9,799 nucleotides of DNA, taken from an uncultured Spirochaetales bacterium. GTDB taxonomy: Bacteria; Spirochaetota; Spirochaetia; Sphaerochaetales; Sphaerochaetaceae. The notes beneath the pieces are model-generated. The model saw only the letters and a list, made by a program, of their open reading frames with translations, searched no databases and was not told the DNA's origin. Each line of letters starts with the position of its first letter. Position 1 is the stretch's first letter. Shown here piece after piece: positions 1-6,423 of the stretch. The stretch is from assembly GCA_949292445.1 (NCBI GenBank), contig CASEZU010000073.1, positions 1 to 9,799 of the forward strand, given 5' to 3'. The position numbers were made by a program, and so were the translations under genes.

Positions 1-70
1 CGTATCCCTTGGTGTCCGCACCGTTCGGCGCTTCGCGGAGGGTCTTCGAAAACATCCTGGACATTCTCAT
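1..70 (-). CDS. proS: Probable prolyl-tRNA synthetase, N-terminal fragment (runs off the left edge)
   Basis: Only 23 codons lie in the window. They read MRMSRMFSKTLREAPNGADT followed by KGY. This matches the usual opening of bacterial ProRS (M-x-x-S-x-x-x-x-x-T-L-x-E-x-P, then the run towards the LMLRAG segment, which would lie outside). ProRS is the cytoplasmic enzyme that charges tRNA-Pro. The start at base 70 is chosen because GAGGAG (80-85, read on the minus strand) lies 9 bases upstream; the ATG at 64 would be too far from it. The gene follows lacI in the same direction after 72 bases, but a promoter in that gap suggests independent expression. The identity rests on a short stretch, so it is probable rather than certain. 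Confidence 0.7.
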   Translation of the reverse strand, partial: MRMSRMFSKTLREAPNGADTKGY

Positions 71-95
71 GGTGATTGTCTCCTCAACATTCCGG

Positions 96-124
96 ATTAT
101 ATGGTTATGGACGGAACGGAGCAA
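96..124 (-). promoter_or_regulatory. Sigma-70-type promoter for the proS-like gene
   Basis: On the minus strand a perfect TATAAT (bases 101-96) is preceded, after exactly 17 bases, by TTGCTC (124-119), which matches the -35 consensus at its first three positions. Transcription would start near base 89, about 20 bases before the ATG at 70, leaving room for the GAGGAG ribosome-binding site. A 6-bp inverted repeat (101-106 and 123-128) overlaps both boxes but has no T-run after it, so it is not read as a terminator. Confidence 0.5.
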
Positions 125-142
125 CCATCGGAGGGGTGTTCT

Positions 143-1132
143 CTAATTCCTGGGCACTGTGCAGGAATTCCTGAATACGATGCTGCTGGGAAGCACGGTG
201 GTTTTCTTGGGCGCGCTGAAATCTGCGATCGAGGCGATGAGCTGCATGATCGCAGTCCTGCCCATCTCAATGAAAGGCTGTCTTACAGTGGTAAGCTCCG
301 CAAATGCGGCAGATGGTATGTCATCGTAACCTATCACCGAGACATCCTCAGGAACCTTCAGCCCCGCATTCCTCAGCGCTTTTATTGCCCCGAGGGCCAT
401 CGTGTCATTCGCAGCGGCGATCGCTGTATACGGAAAGCCTGCTGAAAGCAGCCCTCCGATAACCGAATATGCCCTTGTATCCGAGAAATCTGCATGTGCA
501 TAGGCTGTTTCAGATTCCGTTATTCCTGAGTCCCTGACAGCGGCGGAGAATCCTTCGAGCCTGTCGTTGTCGGTGGAAGTTCCCTTCCTGCCTCCCAGAT
601 AGAGGATCCTCCTGTGCCCGAGCGTTGCCAGATATCTTGCCGCCTGGTACATCCCGTTGCGGTTGTCGGTGGTGATGAGGTTGATTCTTTTCATCCCCGG
701 ATCCCTGTCGAGAAAGACTATGGGAAGTATGTTGCCGCTGATGATCTCATTCAGTAACTCGGGAGGATCCCCGGCTGTCACATATATTATCCCGTCGACA
801 CCTATGTCCATCAGCTTCCGCAGTGATTTCTCCTCTTCCCTGATGGTTCCGTTCGAGCTGCAGAGCATTATCGTGTTGTCATAGCTTGATGAGACGCTGT
901 CTATTCCGCTGAGCATGAGGGGGAAGAACTGATTCGAGATATCAGGGACTATCATGCCGATTATTCCCTTCCTCTCATTCAGGCTTTGCTGCTGTATCTC
1001 GCGCATCGCAGCCTCGATCCTGAGCCGTGTGGAGTATTTCACCTTGCGCGGGTCAGAGAGGGCTCTGGAGACTGTCGTGATGGACATTCCTGTCATTGAT
1101 GCCAGTTCTTTCAGTGTCGGTCGCATGCTCAT
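143..1132 (-). CDS. LacI/GalR-family transcriptional repressor of the divergent operon
   Basis: 329 residues, close to the family's usual length. Residues 6-31 form the LacI-type helix-turn-helix (TLKELASMTGMSITTVSRAL). From residue 57 a periplasmic-binding-protein-like effector domain follows, with family landmarks FLDRD (140-144), RLEGF (191-195), AANDTMALGA (240-249) and VIGYDDIPSAAF (266-277). These are the effector-cleft segments in PurR/RbsR relatives and suggest a sugar or nucleoside ligand. An odd point is that the hinge between the two domains is about seven residues shorter than in PurR and lacks the Y-x-P-x-x-x-A-R hinge-helix motif. The start at 1132 fits the domain, but no good Shine-Dalgarno is visible before it; ATG 1126 is possible. 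The gene is divergent from the transport operon across a 322-base control region, the usual place of a local repressor. The ligand is inferred, not shown. Confidence 0.92.
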   Translation of the reverse strand: MSMRPTLKELASMTGMSITTVSRALSDPRKVKYSTRLRIEAAMREIQQQSLNERKGIIGMIVPDISNQFFPLMLSGIDSVSSSYDNTIMLCSSNGTIREEEKSLRKLMDIGVDGIIYVTAGDPPELLNEIISGNILPIVFLDRDPGMKRINLITTDNRNGMYQAARYLATLGHRRILYLGGRKGTSTDNDRLEGFSAAVRDSGITESETAYAHADFSDTRAYSVIGGLLSAGFPYTAIAAANDTMALGAIKALRNAGLKVPEDVSVIGYDDIPSAAFAELTTVRQPFIEMGRTAIMQLIASIADFSAPKKTTVLPSSIVFRNSCTVPRN

Positions 1133-1136
1133 ATAA

Positions 1137-1149
1137 GGATTCTTAATCC
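1137..1149. repeat. Short inverted repeat just upstream of the repressor start
   Basis: GGATT-CTT-AATCC is a perfect 5-bp-arm inverted repeat ending 4 bases before the repressor ATG (1132). It occupies the place where a ribosome-binding site would be. It could be an autoregulatory operator or an RNA hairpin hiding the start. Arms this short arise by chance fairly often, so support is weak. Confidence 0.2.
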
Positions 1150-1229
1150 ATTTCCATATATTTTCAAATGGTTTTATTATTTTTTCTGTAAATGTGTTAA
1201 TTTTTGCAGATTGATTTTCATTATCGCTT

Positions 1230-1258
1230 CTTTTATCTATAAATTAATTATTTGTAAA
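1230..1258 (-). promoter_or_regulatory. Candidate promoter for the lacI-family gene
   Basis: On the minus strand TTTACA (1258-1253, five of six matches to the -35 consensus) is followed after 17 bases by TAAAAG (1235-1230, four of six matches to TATAAT). The predicted start near 1223 would give a leader of about 90 bases. In such AT-rich DNA other -10-like hexamers exist (for example GATAAT at 1225-1220), so the exact boxes are uncertain. Confidence 0.28.
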
Positions 1259-1283
1259 ACATAGATATATTTCCAATTTTACA
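1253..1283. repeat. Inverted repeat TGTAAAA-N17-TTTTACA (candidate operator or back-to-back -35 boxes)
   Basis: Perfect 7-bp arms at 1253-1259 and 1277-1283. Each arm contains TTTACA reading outward, so the repeat consists of two divergent -35-like boxes. A related TGTAAAT occurs at 1187-1193. It may be the repressor's operator, or only the two promoter elements. It lacks the central CG typical of LacI-family operators. Confidence 0.35.
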
Positions 1284-1306
1284 TTTATCAAAAATGAAAA
1301 TTTTAT
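1278..1306 (+). promoter_or_regulatory. Candidate promoter for the transport/catabolic operon
   Basis: TTTACA (1278-1283, five of six matches to TTGACA) is followed by a 17-base spacer and TTTTAT (1301-1306, four of six matches to TATAAT). Transcription would start near 1313, giving a leader of about 140 bases before the ATG at 1455. The -35 lies inside the right arm of the inverted repeat at 1253-1283, so a repressor bound there would block it. The AT-rich background makes the -10 assignment uncertain. Confidence 0.33.
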
Positions 1307-1353
1307 AGAAAAAATTATGAAAAATTTCTATTTGTTCGCTTTGGATAACGATG

Positions 1354-1370
1354 TTAAGGTTTTCTTAAGG
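1354..1370. repeat. Tandem TTAAGG direct repeats in the operon leader
   Basis: TTAAGG occurs at 1354-1359 and again at 1365-1370, an 11-base period or about one helical turn. Just before it is a small dyad TAAC-GAT-GTTA (1346-1356) with a CG next to its left arm. Such phased repeats can be binding sites for a DNA-binding protein, but the match is short. Confidence 0.25.
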
Positions 1371-1385
1371 AATGGTATTCATCGA

Positions 1386-1436
1386 TCCGGACACATACAG
1401 CTCGTGCCCTGTTTCATGACAGCTCCGGACCATGTG
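1386..1436 (+). repeat. Repeat-rich, possibly structured segment of the operon leader
   Basis: TCCGGAC occurs at 1386-1392 and 1424-1430. Because TCCGGA is self-complementary, the two copies can pair as an outer stem. ACAGCTC occurs at 1397-1403 and 1419-1425 on either side of CTGT (1409-1412), which could pair with the ACAG of either copy. The segment ends 9 bases before the ribosome-binding site of the binding-protein gene. No known RNA family is recognised. Confidence 0.25.
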
Positions 1437-1454
1437 CATTCCATGGAGGTTAAA

Positions 1455-2786
1455 ATGAAGAAGGCAATCGGATTTATCAGTATTCTGCTTTGCGCGGCCA
1501 TGCTTTTCGCCGGCGGAAGTTCTGAGACAGCTGCACCCGAGGCTGTGACAACAGCTCCCGCACAGACCTCTGGGCCCGTTGAGATCACGCTGCTCAGCAA
1601 CTCCGTAAAACCCTACGATACAGCAATTCCAGCTATTATCGAGGAGTTTGAGGCACAGAATCCTGATATCAAGGTGAATATCGAGATGCTTCCGACCACG
1701 AACCTTCTGGAGGTAGTGGAGGTCAGGCTTGGAAGCGGTGAGGCTGTCCCCGATGTGTTCTTCGTGGATGCTCCGATGGTCATGGCATATTCAGTCAAGC
1801 AGTATCTTGAGCCGCTTGATCAGTATTTCACAGCTGAGGAGATGGATCAGTTCATGGATGTCTGCCGCAACTACTGCACAGTCGACGGAACACTCTATGC
1901 AGCCCCGTTCGTGAACTCCAGCCAGGTCCTTTATTACAATACGAGAATTTTCGATGAGCTTGGAATTCCCCATCTCTCCAAGGACCCTGCAGAGCGTCTG
2001 ACATGGGAGGAGGTCGTGGAGCTTGCCAAGCAGCTTACGATCGATGAGGACGGTAATGGAACGCCGGAAGTGTTCGGCCTCGGCATCGGACAGGTAAGCC
2101 GTCCGTTCCAGATGCTCACGATGCCCGAATCCCTCGGCGGACAGCCGATAGGCGATGACGGAACAGTCACAGGCGTGCTGACAACGGAGCCATGGCTCAA
2201 GGCCGGACAGTTCATCCAGGATCTCTTCAATACATGGAACGTGTCTCCCAAGGGAGTATCCGCTTCCGATATGCTCGCATACTTCGTATCCGAGAAGGTC
2301 GCGATGCTCATTGGTCCAGACTACAACTATCTTTCCTACAGCCAGAATGATGAGCTTGAGTGGGATTATGCTCCGTATCCTTATTTCGCAGAGGGAACTC
2401 CTGTCACCCCGACCGGAAGCTGGAGCCTTGGAATCAACAGCAATTCGCAGCACAAGGATGCAGCCGCGAAGCTCATCAAGTTCCTGACTCTCAACCCTGT
2501 CTGCATTGAATGGTTCAAGATGGACGGACATCTGCCCGCCAACAAGACGACGATCGAGTACATCAATTCTGAGCCGATGTATGACGAGTGGCCGCACAAC
2601 ATCTTCGATCTTCTCCAGTATGAGTCTGCGAACACAGCTGTTCCGCGTCCGCTTTCCGCTGGTTACCTCGAGTATGAGAACATGCTCACGACAGCCTTCG
2701 AGGACATCAGGAACGGTGCTGACGTGAAGACAACGCTTGAGCAGGTCGAGGTAAGGATCGACAGAGCTCTCAGCAGGTACAACTGA
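1455..2786 (+). CDS. ABC transporter extracellular solute-binding protein, family 1 (CUT1 type)
   Basis: 443 residues, a usual length for MalE/UgpB-type binding proteins. It captures the substrate outside the inner membrane and delivers it to the two permeases encoded next. The start at 1455 is supported by GGAGGT (1445-1450) four bases upstream and by the signal peptide beginning there: a KK charge, a hydrophobic core (residues 4-18) and likely cleavage after A19 in FAGGSSE. Cys13 is too early and in poor context for a lipobox, so this looks secreted into the periplasm rather than lipidated. A TAP-rich linker (about 25-41) is followed by the SBP fold, with landmarks EEFEAQNPDIKV, PDVFFVDAP, DGTLYAAPF-VNSS and LYYNTRIFDELGI. 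The family usually binds oligosaccharides or polyols; nucleosides more often use BmpA-type proteins. The operon context nevertheless suggests a ribosylated substrate, which is inference. Confidence 0.92.
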   Translation: MKKAIGFISILLCAAMLFAGGSSETAAPEAVTTAPAQTSGPVEITLLSNSVKPYDTAIPAIIEEFEAQNPDIKVNIEMLPTTNLLEVVEVRLGSGEAVPDVFFVDAPMVMAYSVKQYLEPLDQYFTAEEMDQFMDVCRNYCTVDGTLYAAPFVNSSQVLYYNTRIFDELGIPHLSKDPAERLTWEEVVELAKQLTIDEDGNGTPEVFGLGIGQVSRPFQMLTMPESLGGQPIGDDGTVTGVLTTEPWLKAGQFIQDLFNTWNVSPKGVSASDMLAYFVSEKVAMLIGPDYNYLSYSQNDELEWDYAPYPYFAEGTPVTPTGSWSLGINSNSQHKDAAAKLIKFLTLNPVCIEWFKMDGHLPANKTTIEYINSEPMYDEWPHNIFDLLQYESANTAVPRPLSAGYLEYENMLTTAFEDIRNGADVKTTLEQVEVRIDRALSRYN

Positions 2787-2797
2787 TTTGAAAAACG

Positions 2798-2822
2798 GCG
2801 CCATGTCTTCATGGCATGGCGC
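2798..2822 (+). terminator. Intercistronic hairpin after the binding-protein gene (attenuator or mRNA stabiliser)
   Basis: GCGCCATG (2798-2805) and CATGGCGC (2815-2822) form a perfect 8-bp GC-rich stem with a 9-base loop. An alternative stem, GCCATG-TCTT-CATGGC (2800-2815), can form with a tetraloop. The following ATTTCCC is a poor T-run, so complete termination is unlikely. Hairpins at this position in ABC operons commonly keep binding-protein mRNA more abundant than permease mRNA. It lies in the only gap larger than 9 bases in the operon. Confidence 0.55.
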
Positions 2823-2839
2823 ATTTCCCGGAGGATCAT

Positions 2840-3712
2840 ATGAAGGTTTCAAAGAAGGAATTCTATATTCCTTATCTCTTTCTTGTCCCTGCATTCATCG
2901 GCCTGATACTTTTCAGAGTGTCCCCGATATTCTCTTCACTCTGGGACAGCTTCCATCAGGTCAGCTATGTCGGAGGCATGCATACCGAGTTCTGCGGCCT
3001 GGATAACTACATATTCGCACTCACGGATCCGACATTCGTGAATTCACTGAAAACAACGCTTCTGTTCTCTGTGGAGGTCATTCCTCTTCAGATAATCTGG
3101 GCTTTCATACTTGCCCTGCTCGTATACAGACCAGTTGCCGGAATGGGGGTTTTCCGCACGATATTCTTCATTCCGTTCACGATATCACAGGCGATCACAT
3201 CCACAATCTGGGGCATCATGCTCAATCCGAACGGAGGTTTCGTCAACTCCATTCTGGATCTGTTCGGCCTTGGACCGTTCCAGTTCCTCACATCAAGCAG
3301 CGAAGCGCTTTTCTCCGTTGTTTTCCTTGTTTCCTGGAGATGCGTCGGTTACTGGATGATCTTCATAATCGGAGGACTGCAGAACATATCTGAAAGCCTC
3401 TATGAATCTGCCTGGATGGATGGAGCGAATCCGCTTCAGACATTCACGAGGATAACTCTTCCGATGATGAAGAAGACAATACTCTTCGTCATAGTTGCTG
3501 ACACAACCCAGAACTTCCTGATGTTCACGCCTATGTACATCCTGACGAAAGGCGGCCCGGAGGGATCCACCAACATAGCGATGTATGAGGCTTACAAGAA
3601 TGTCTTCATATATTCGGACAGAGGTGTTGGAAATGCGATGGTCATGATCATTCTCCTTATGATCCTGCTTGTCGTTTTCATCGAATTCAAATTCGTAAAG
3701 AACAAGGACTGA
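2840..3712 (+). CDS. ABC transporter permease, MalF/UgpA-like (CUT1)
   Basis: 290 residues forming one of the two inner-membrane channel subunits. About six hydrophobic segments are visible, near residues 9-30, 70-95, 105-128, 156-178, 213-233 and 267-285. The cytoplasmic EAA loop that docks on the ATPase is well kept: E189-S-A-x-x-x-G195 ending in I-x-L-P (205-208). The start at 2840 is preferred over an in-frame ATG at 2816, because GGAGG (2830-2834) stands five bases before it and the earlier ATG lies inside the hairpin. Its stop is three bases before the second permease. No ATP-binding subunit is encoded in this window, so the complex probably uses a shared MsmX-type ATPase from elsewhere, as many CUT1 systems do. 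Confidence 0.93.
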   Translation: MKVSKKEFYIPYLFLVPAFIGLILFRVSPIFSSLWDSFHQVSYVGGMHTEFCGLDNYIFALTDPTFVNSLKTTLLFSVEVIPLQIIWAFILALLVYRPVAGMGVFRTIFFIPFTISQAITSTIWGIMLNPNGGFVNSILDLFGLGPFQFLTSSSEALFSVVFLVSWRCVGYWMIFIIGGLQNISESLYESAWMDGANPLQTFTRITLPMMKKTILFVIVADTTQNFLMFTPMYILTKGGPEGSTNIAMYEAYKNVFIYSDRGVGNAMVMIILLMILLVVFIEFKFVKNKD

Positions 3713-3715
3713 GAT

Positions 3716-4561
3716 ATGGTAGGTGAAAGAACTTCTACGCGAATTTTCAAGTACATCGCTCTTGTGCTTTTCTCTGTCGTTTTCCTCCTGCCGATCTGGT
3801 GGGTCATCGTCTCATCGTTCAAGACTGACAAATCAATCTTCGCATCCCTGATGCCTTTCTCGGCAAAGGCGCTGTGGTTCGATGCCAGCTTCTATTTCGA
3901 TGCTTTCCGGGATATCCTCATCCACAGGAATTTCGGGCGTGCCATCTTCAACAGCTTCTTCGTGACGCTCTCCACTGTCCTTCTTGGCGTGATCGTCACC
4001 TCGCTCTGCGCGTTCTCCTTCTCTGTCTTTGACTTCAGGGGCAAGAAGCTGCTGTTCGGCGTCGTGCTCGTGACATTCATGATCCCGTTCTCCTCGATAG
4101 CGCTGCCACTGTACCAGATCGTTAGCGGGCTGCATATGATCGACACATACTGGGGCCTCATCCTTCCTGCCGTGGCGAACGGACTTGCCATATTCCTCTT
4201 CAGGCAGACTTTCATGGATATACCGGCATCATACCTCGAGGCTGCCAGGCTCGATGGTGCTTCATGGCCGAGAATCTATCTCAGCGTGTACATGAGAATG
4301 TCGATATCGATCATCATATCCGCCGGAATCATCATCTTCATGGATCAGTGGGAGGCATTCCTCTGGCCGCTCATTTCCGGCCGTTCACAGTCTATGAAGG
4401 TCATCCAGGTCGCAATCGCGGATCTGTCCCAGGATAATGAGATCTTCTGGAACCAGATATTCGCCGCATGTACAATCTCAATCGTCGTCCCGGTGGCGAT
4501 CGTGCTCCCTCTGCAGAAGTACTACATCATGGGAATCTCCAGTTCTGGAGTCAAGGAGTGA
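3716..4561 (+). CDS. ABC transporter permease, MalG/UgpE-like (CUT1)
   Basis: 281 residues, the partner channel subunit, with about six membrane segments. The first is at residues 12-33, followed by the characteristic WWVIVSSFKT. AAGGA (3704-3708) lies seven bases before the ATG. The EAA loop is present as E175-A-A-R-L-D-G181, but the closing I-x-L-P is replaced by V-Y-M-R (191-194). This modest departure may affect the fit to the ATPase. The gene starts three bases after the first permease and ends three bases before the first nucleoside hydrolase, so the transporter and catabolic genes are clearly on one transcript. Confidence 0.93.
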   Translation: MVGERTSTRIFKYIALVLFSVVFLLPIWWVIVSSFKTDKSIFASLMPFSAKALWFDASFYFDAFRDILIHRNFGRAIFNSFFVTLSTVLLGVIVTSLCAFSFSVFDFRGKKLLFGVVLVTFMIPFSSIALPLYQIVSGLHMIDTYWGLILPAVANGLAIFLFRQTFMDIPASYLEAARLDGASWPRIYLSVYMRMSISIIISAGIIIFMDQWEAFLWPLISGRSQSMKVIQVAIADLSQDNEIFWNQIFAACTISIVVPVAIVLPLQKYYIMGISSSGVKE

Positions 4562-4564
4562 TTG

Positions 4565-5509
4565 ATGGAAGAGCGCACCAGGATAATCATCGATACCGAC
4601 ATGGCCTTCGGTTCCCCGAATGCTGATATAGACGATGCGGTGGCACTGCTTTTCGCTTTCGCATCTCCTGAGCTCGATGTGATGGCTGTCACGGCCGCCG
4701 GAGGCAATGCTGCCCCGGATAAAGTCAGCAGAAACATCGATGCGCTCCTTTCGAGGACAGGCGTATCAGTTAGGCATTCATTTTCCTCCGCTCGTCCCCT
4801 CGATCCGGAATTCTGGGTCTCCGGAAGATGGCAGTCATCTCCGGAAGCTCCTGTCTCCGGGTCAGCTTATCCCGGCCTCCATGATTCCGTTTCTGTGATG
4901 AGGGAGGCGCTGCTTGAAGGGGAGGATAGCAAAACGGTCGTTACAATCGGTCCGATGACCAACGTCGCGATGCTCCTCCTGCAGTATCCTGAAATGCGGG
5001 AAAGGATATCACGTATTGTCTCTATGGGGGGAAGTATCCATGAGACCGGTACGGGCGGAGGTCCTGCTGAGTTCAATATCAGGACTGATCCGGAGGCAGC
5101 AGCCATAGTGCTTTCTTCCGGAATACCTGCTGTGATGTTCCCGCTGGATGTGACGAAAAAAAAGCGCTTTTATCCTGAGACAATAGCTGAGTGGAAGGAG
5201 CAGGGGCCGATGATCCGTAGCCTCCATGATGCCGCCGTCGCCTTCATGGAGCACAGGGCCCGGCGCGATGGATACAGCCCGGCTTATTCATTCTTCCATG
5301 ACATGCTTCCGCTTGTTTATCTCGCCGCTCCCCAGTTTTTCGTCATGAAAAGCTGTTCGGTGTCTGTGGATCTTCATGGCAGCCTGACGAGAGGCGTCAC
5401 GCTGTTTGATTTCAGCGGTTCTGCGGCCATGACGGCTGTTGACAGCGAGTCTGATGATGTTTTCCGCTTTGCGGAAGAGCGCATTATGGAAAGGTTCGGC
5501 AGCATATGA
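4565..5509 (+). CDS. Nucleoside hydrolase (inosine-uridine preferring family), first paralogue
   Basis: 314 residues, the normal family length. The family cleaves the N-glycosidic bond of ribonucleosides to base plus ribose in the cytoplasm, using a bound Ca2+. The metal/ribose motif is D10-T-D12 and D23-D24, with about nine residues more than the usual D-x-D-x-x-x-D-D; such extended forms occur in the family. Other landmarks are N48 (equivalent to Crithidia IU-NH Asn39), GPMTN (129-133), E169-F-N171 within AEFNIRTDPEAA, and H245-D246. One departure is that the position of Asn160 is Thr163. ATG 4565 is chosen over TTG 4562 because AAGGAG (4553-4558) is six bases away. The gene overlaps its paralogue by four bases (ATGA). 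Hydrolase class is confident; the preferred nucleoside is not predictable. Confidence 0.9.
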   Translation: MEERTRIIIDTDMAFGSPNADIDDAVALLFAFASPELDVMAVTAAGGNAAPDKVSRNIDALLSRTGVSVRHSFSSARPLDPEFWVSGRWQSSPEAPVSGSAYPGLHDSVSVMREALLEGEDSKTVVTIGPMTNVAMLLLQYPEMRERISRIVSMGGSIHETGTGGGPAEFNIRTDPEAAAIVLSSGIPAVMFPLDVTKKKRFYPETIAEWKEQGPMIRSLHDAAVAFMEHRARRDGYSPAYSFFHDMLPLVYLAAPQFFVMKSCSVSVDLHGSLTRGVTLFDFSGSAAMTAVDSESDDVFRFAEERIMERFGSI

Positions 5510-6423
5510 TTGAAAATCTCTTTTTCGATTCCGATCTTCTTGGTGACGATTTCTTCGCCCTGTACGGTATCATCCGCAATCCTGAGATGCGGCTTCTCGG
5601 CATTACGACATTCGGGCGCCGTGTGACGGCCATTGAGCGGGCGAGGATGGCGCAGGTCTTCCTTTCGATGCACGGCACTGAAGGAATCGATATCGTTCCA
5701 GGCGCAGACCGCCCGATAATGCAGGAGGTGCGGAAAAGCTGCACTTTCTGCGATGACCAGATGCAGTGGCTCAGGACGAATTGGGAGGAGGGAAAGGAAT
5801 ACGGCTGCGATCTCCTTGACGAGAATGCATCGTCATATCTTATCCGCAGATCAAAGGAGCTCGGGCATATCTCCCTTCTCTGCACGGGACCGCTTACCAA
5901 TATAGCCCTTGCGATCGCGATGGACAGCTCGTTTCCATCCAGGATAGACAGCCTTTATTTCATGGGCGGCGTGCACAGCATACAGGGCAACAGCTCCCCA
6001 GTCTCTGAGTCGAATGTCAGGAATGATCCTGAGGCGGCATCGATCGTTTTCCGGAATGTGAAGGGAATACATGTCATTCCGTATGACATAACGATGCAGG
6101 TTGTGCTCAGCCGGGAGGAAGTGCTTTCCATCGAGGATGATTTCTTCCGTGATACGGCGCTCTCCTGCTGCCGTTCCCATGAATGCAGGGCAGGCGGAAG
6201 CTCCATCATGCCGATGCATGACTATCTTGCATATCTGGCAATGGCCAGTCCTTCGATTGTTGGATACCGCCGCTGCAGTGCGGATATAGAGTGCTCATTC
6301 TCTCCGTGCAGGGGAATGATGATCCTCCGTGATTCAGATACTGCTGAGACCTTCTACGGCTGCAGTGTTGATGCTGCGGCTGCACATGAATGCCTTGTGC
6401 GGGATTTCGGAGTCAGCATATGA
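5506..6423 (+). CDS. Nucleoside hydrolase family protein, divergent second paralogue
   Basis: 305 residues. The catalytic metal site is complete and aligns without gaps to Crithidia IU-NH numbering: D8, D10, D14, D15 (DSDLLGDDFFAL). GPLTN (128-132), N162, E168-S-N170 and H238-D239 are also kept. At position 39, where the family has the ribose-binding Asn, this protein has Arg (TTFGRR, 34-39). That change suggests a substrate whose sugar is modified or anionic, or altered kinetics. It has 12 cysteines, including C79-x-x-C82 and C221-C222, which is many for this family. It differs strongly from the preceding hydrolase, so it is not a recent duplicate. It is coupled by ATGA overlaps to both neighbours. 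The fold assignment is firm; that it hydrolyses a normal nucleoside is less certain. Confidence 0.87.
   Translation: MIENLFFDSDLLGDDFFALYGIIRNPEMRLLGITTFGRRVTAIERARMAQVFLSMHGTEGIDIVPGADRPIMQEVRKSCTFCDDQMQWLRTNWEEGKEYGCDLLDENASSYLIRRSKELGHISLLCTGPLTNIALAIAMDSSFPSRIDSLYFMGGVHSIQGNSSPVSESNVRNDPEAASIVFRNVKGIHVIPYDITMQVVLSREEVLSIEDDFFRDTALSCCRSHECRAGGSSIMPMHDYLAYLAMASPSIVGYRRCSADIECSFSPCRGMMILRDSDTAETFYGCSVDAAAAHECLVRDFGVSI

Larger units (their letters stand above)
1133..1454. other. Divergent control region between the repressor gene and the operon
   Basis: A gene-free stretch of 322 bases in two parts. Bases 1133 to about 1330 are very AT-rich and hold the likely divergent promoters and an inverted repeat. 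Bases about 1331-1454 are GC-richer and would form a 5' leader of roughly 140 bases for the operon, with several short repeats. The binding-protein reading frame is open back to 1317, but that extension is judged non-coding because it would place 46 charged and polar residues before a clear signal peptide. No tRNA-like element or known riboswitch core was recognised. Confidence 0.7.

Noticed and set aside
101..128. Inverted repeat ATGGTT...AACCAT as a terminator for the repressor gene
   Set aside because: Six-bp AT-rich arms, a 16-base loop and no following T-run. It overlaps a good promoter instead.
101..445. Plus-strand open frame of 114 codons antisense to the 3' end of the repressor gene
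   Set aside because: It lies opposite a well-supported LacI-family gene, has no recognisable domain, and its start overlaps the proS promoter.
1317..1454. N-terminal extension of the binding-protein frame back to an ATG at 1317
   Set aside because: It would bury a clear signal peptide behind 46 polar residues. GGAGGT four bases before ATG 1455 marks the real start, and 1317 has no ribosome-binding site.
2816..2839. Upstream start of the first permease at 2816
   Set aside because: That ATG lies in the hairpin stem and has no Shine-Dalgarno. The ATG at 2840 has GGAGG at the right distance and begins the usual N-terminus.
1791..2894. Long minus-strand open frame of 367 codons opposite the binding-protein gene
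   Set aside because: It is a shadow of the real gene: no ribosome-binding site, a translation rich in Arg, His, Cys and Leu without domain motifs, and full overlap with a convincing SBP.
6390..6419. Earlier in-frame ATG for the aldolase at 6390
   Set aside because: It would overlap the upstream hydrolase by 34 bases and add ten residues not expected before the family's usual start. The ATGA overlap at 6420 matches the coupling pattern of this operon.
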